Shown here: one piece after another, positions 59,318-61,812 of the stretch
Numbering within the stretch: the stretch's first letter is position 1
How the letters are laid out: every line of letters begins with the position of its first letter
Assembly (NCBI RefSeq): GCF_022829545.1
Contig: NZ_JAKSYM010000146.1
Span: 1-61,812 of the forward strand
DNA: 61,812 nucleotides
Source: Methylobacterium sp. J-030
Lineage (GTDB): Bacteria > Pseudomonadota > Alphaproteobacteria > Rhizobiales > Beijerinckiaceae
Reading direction: 5' to 3'
Position numbers and translations under genes: made by a program
The notes under the pieces: generated by a model
What the model saw: only the letters and a program-made list of their open reading frames with translations
Told to the model about the DNA's origin: nothing
Database searches by the model: none

Positions 59318-61812
59318 GGGGGACGGCCTACACGCTCTCCGGTCTCGAAGGCCCGGTCGAGATCCGGATCGACCGCTGGGGACTCGCGCATATCCGCGCC
59401 GGCACAGTGCTCGACGCCATCCGGGCGCAGGGCTTCAACGCGGCGCGCGACCGGCTCTGGCAGCTCGACCTCTGGCGCAAGCGCGGCCTCGGCCTGCTGG
59501 CGGCGGATTTCGGGCCCGGCTACCTCGCCCAGGACCGCGCTGCCCGGCTGTTCCTCTACCGCGGCGACATGGATGCGGAATGGGCTGCCTACGGTCCGCA
59601 GGATACGAAGGCCATCGTCACGGCCTTCGTGGACGGGCTCAACGCCTACGTGGCGCTGACCGAGGCGCAGCCCGCGCTGCGGCCGCCGGAATTCGCGCTC
59701 ACCGACACGCGCCCGGCCCGCTGGCAGCCGGAGGACGTGCTGCGCATCCGCAGCCATGGTCTGGTCCGCAACGTCCTCTCCGAGGTCGCCCGCGCCCGGG
59801 TGCTGGCCCGCGCGGACTCCCGGGCGGCCGGGCTCGCCGCCGACGACCTGCGCAAGCGGATCAGCCCGCCGCACGATCCGGTGGTTCCAGACGGCCTCGA
59901 CGCCGCCGACTGGCCGGACGATCTTCTGGACGATTTTCGTCTGGCCACCGCGACGGTCGGGTTCCCGCCCGAACGGCTTGCGGCCCCTCGCGAAGAAGCC
60001 TGGGCCTGGAGCAAGGTCGACGCGCACGGCGCCGTCACCCGGGGCGCGCGCGCCGCCCCGAAGGAGCCGGCGGAGGGCTCGAACAACTGGGTGGTCGGGC
60101 CCTCGCGCACCGAGACCGGCCGGCCGATCCTCGCGAGCGACCCGCACCGGGTCTACCTGCAGCCGTCGCTCCGCTACGCCGTCCATCTCACGGCGCCGGG
60201 CCTCGACGTGATCGGGGCGGGCGAGCCGGCGCTCCCCGGCATCTCGATCGGCCATAACGGGCACGCGGCCTTCAGCCTGACCATCGCGCCGATGGATCAG
60301 GAGGATCTTTTCGTCTGCGAGACCGACCCGGCCGATCCCGATCGCTATCGGTACGGCGACGGCTGGGAGCCGATCCGGCGCATCTCCGAAACGATCCCGG
60401 TGCGCGGCGGGCCGGACGAGACCGTGGCGCTCGGCTTCACGCGTCACGGGCCGGTGATCCGCGAGGCGGGCGGTCGCGCCTTCGCGCTGCGGACCGTCTG
60501 GTCGGAGCCGGGCGCTGCCGCCTATCTCGGCAGCCTCGCCTATCTCGGCGCCACGAGCCCGGACGCGTTCGGCGACGCCCTGCGCCACTGGTCGGCGCCC
60601 TCGGTGAACCAGCTCTACGCCGACGCCGCGGGGCGGATCGCGTGGTTCATGGCCGGCAAGGCGCCGGTGCGCCCGGCCCATGACGGGCTGCTGCCGGTGC
60701 CGGGTGACGGCCGCTACGACTGGGCCGGTTTCCACGATCCCGGTGCCCTGCCCCGCAGCCTCGACCCGGCGGCGGGCTGGCTCGCCACCGCCAACGCGAT
60801 GAACCTGCCGCCGGATTTCCCGATCGAAGTCCGAAAGGTCGGGTTCGAGTGGGCCGAGCCCTGGCGCGCCCGGCGCATCCGCGCGGTGCTCGGTGGGCAG
60901 ACGCGCCACAGCCTGGAGGAGTCACGGGCGCTTCAGGGCGATGGCTTCTCCGAACCGGCCCTGCGGCTCGCCGAACTGGTCCAGGCCATGCCGGCAGGGA
61001 CGGACCCGGATGTCGCCTCGGCCCAGGCAGTGCTGAGCGCGTTCGACGGCGTGCTCGACCCAAATTCCGCCGCGGCCGCCCTCGTCGAGGTGTTCTGGGT
61101 CCACCACCTGCGCCCGGCCCTGCTCAAGGCGCTCGCGCCCGATGCCGGGACCCGCCGCCTGCTGCCGCCCGGCGACACGCAGAGCCTGATCGAGCGGCTG
61201 GAAACAGGCCTCGACCCCGTGACCCGCGATGCCCTGCTGGCGGACGCCCTCGGGGCGGCGTTCCGGGATTGTCTGGAGCGGATGGGGCCGGATCCCATGG
61301 GGAGACTTACGGCAGATGCGGTGGGCACTCTCCCTCCCCCCTCTGCGGGGGAGGGTGGCCCGCGAAGCGGGTCGGGAGAGGGGAGCGACGGTGCAAGTGT
61401 GAGCGCCGGCCTTCATGAAGCTCGCACCAAATCCGGAAGCCGGGTTCCCCTCTCCCGACCCCTGCTGACGCAGGGGCCACCCTCCCCCACAGAGGGGGGA
61501 GGGAGCGATGCGGAGACGACCGCCCCCAACGGCTGGTCCTGGGGCCGCCTGCACCACGCTGTGTTCGCCCATCCCCTCACCGGCCTGAGGCCCGACCGCG
61601 CCTGGGGGCGGTCGTCTCCGCATCGCTCCCTCCCCCCTCTGTGGGGGAGGGTGGCCCCTGCGTCAGCAGGGGTCGGGAGAGGTGAACCCGGCTTCCGGAT
61701 TTGGTGCGAGCTTCATGAAGGCCGGCGCTCACACTTGCACCGTCGCTCCCCTCTCCCGACCCGCTTCGCGGGCCACCCTCCCCCGCAGAGGGGGGAGGGA
61801 GAGTGCCCACCG
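59314..61812 (+). CDS. Penicillin acylase-family Ntn hydrolase, interrupted by repeats, partial
   Basis: At least 833 codons; it is open to the window edge. IRIDRWGLAHIRAGT and ARDRLWQLDLWRKRGLG are the alpha-chain start; the autoproteolytic and nucleophilic Ser is S256 in EGSNNWVVGPS; PGISIGHNGHAAFSLT and LATANAMNLPPD follow. The conserved end block NGWSWGRLHHAVFAHPL is at 61528-61578. Just before it, about 70 codons (61319-61527) come from a repeat arm, and its inverted copy follows at 61604-61812. The frame stays open through both. Probably altered or inactive at its C-terminus. Coupled to the decarboxylase gene. Confidence 0.82.
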   Translation, partial: MRGTAYTLSGLEGPVEIRIDRWGLAHIRAGTVLDAIRAQGFNAARDRLWQLDLWRKRGLGLLAADFGPGYLAQDRAARLFLYRGDMDAEWAAYGPQDTKAIVTAFVDGLNAYVALTEAQPALRPPEFALTDTRPARWQPEDVLRIRSHGLVRNVLSEVARARVLARADSRAAGLAADDLRKRISPPHDPVVPDGLDAADWPDDLLDDFRLATATVGFPPERLAAPREEAWAWSKVDAHGAVTRGARAAPKEPAEGSNNWVVGPSRTETGRPILASDPHRVYLQPSLRYAVHLTAPGLDVIGAGEPALPGISIGHNGHAAFSLTIAPMDQEDLFVCETDPADPDRYRYGDGWEPIRRISETIPVRGGPDETVALGFTRHGPVIREAGGRAFALRTVWSEPGAAAYLGSLAYLGATSPDAFGDALRHWSAPSVNQLYADAAGRIAWFMAGKAPVRPAHDGLLPVPGDGRYDWAGFHDPGALPRSLDPAAGWLATANAMNLPPDFPIEVRKVGFEWAEPWRARRIRAVLGGQTRHSLEESRALQGDGFSEPALRLAELVQAMPAGTDPDVASAQAVLSAFDGVLDPNSAAAALVEVFWVHHLRPALLKALAPDAGTRRLLPPGDTQSLIERLETGLDPVTRDALLADALGAAFRDCLERMGPDPMGRLTADAVGTLPPPSAGEGGPRSGSGEGSDGASVSAGLHEARTKSGSRVPLSRPLLTQGPPSPTEGGGSDAETTAPNGWSWGRLHHAVFAHPLTGLRPDRAWGRSSPHRSLPPLWGRVAPASAGVGRGEPGFRIWCELHEGRRSHLHRRSPLPTRFAGHPPPQRGEGECPP
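61319..61812. repeat. Large inverted repeat within the acylase gene
   Basis: Arms 61319-61527 and 61604-61812 (209 nt each) are reverse complements with one mismatch (61448/61683) around a 76-bp spacer. Each arm is itself an imperfect palindrome: a unit at about 61331-61383 reappears inverted at 61447-61504, and each unit has an internal hairpin (e.g. 61359-61371). The pattern is BIME/REP-like. The right arm ends on the last base of the window and may continue. Confidence 0.9.

Overview
The window reads as a high-GC alphaproteobacterial chromosome segment, most likely Methylobacterium or a close relative. I base this on base composition, the TCA-cycle gene order, an EcfG/NepR general-stress-response sigma factor, and the types of intergenic palindromes. 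No database search was possible, so the genus is an inference. I found no insertion sequence, phage, CRISPR array or rRNA. One tRNA (Tyr, GUA) is present.

Layout. 1-7000: a capsule/surface-polysaccharide locus with a truncated Wza-type export lipoprotein, an LTA-synthase-like phosphotransferase and KpsC on the minus strand, and divergent KpsS, an SDR and a formyltransferase-like protein. 7000-11.6 kb: an isolated flgC, an APC permease, and a coupled pair of membrane proteins (one GT-C-like). 11.9-18.4 kb: rpsO-pnp with an RNase III-type intergenic hairpin, small stress-type proteins (two behind good EcfG promoters), RidA and a PotF-type binding protein. 18.4-24.3 kb: an SF2 helicase, tRNA-Tyr, ruvC, an AhpD-like protein, ynfA, xerC and a degenerate double-receiver protein. 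24.3-34.8 kb: the TCA block mdh-sucC-sucD-sucA-sucB-(decayed DUF4160/DUF2442 pair, SDR)-lpd, all on the minus strand. 35-39.7 kb: TetR, a glyoxalase II-like hydrolase, a methyltransferase, a MarC protein and a membrane protein. 39.7-42 kb: a long non-coding stretch with an AT-rich core, followed by a ParA-like ATPase and a membrane partner. 42-49.3 kb: a di-haem peroxidase, PBP1C and a three-module LplT-PlsC-Aas protein. 50-53.6 kb: an SDR, an MBL-fold hydrolase and a cobalt-type nitrile hydratase operon. 53.7-61.8 kb: an EcfG sigma factor with a NepR-like N-terminus, an amidase, a peptide-type binding protein, a TPP-dependent decarboxylase and a penicillin-acylase-family hydrolase interrupted by a large inverted repeat that ends exactly at the window edge.

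Functional links. KpsC and KpsS together imply a Kdo-linked, ABC-exported capsule. mdh, suc and lpd form the 2-oxoglutarate-to-oxaloacetate arm of the TCA cycle, except succinate dehydrogenase and fumarase. Nitrile hydratase plus the nearby amidase could convert nitrile to amide to acid. The EcfG-type promoters at about 14.7 and 17.5 kb and the EcfG-like sigma at 53.8 kb belong to the same general-stress-response system. The most unusual items are the NepR-EcfG fusion, the inverted repeat inside the acylase gene, the paired degenerate receivers, and the ParA-like pair behind the AT-rich block.
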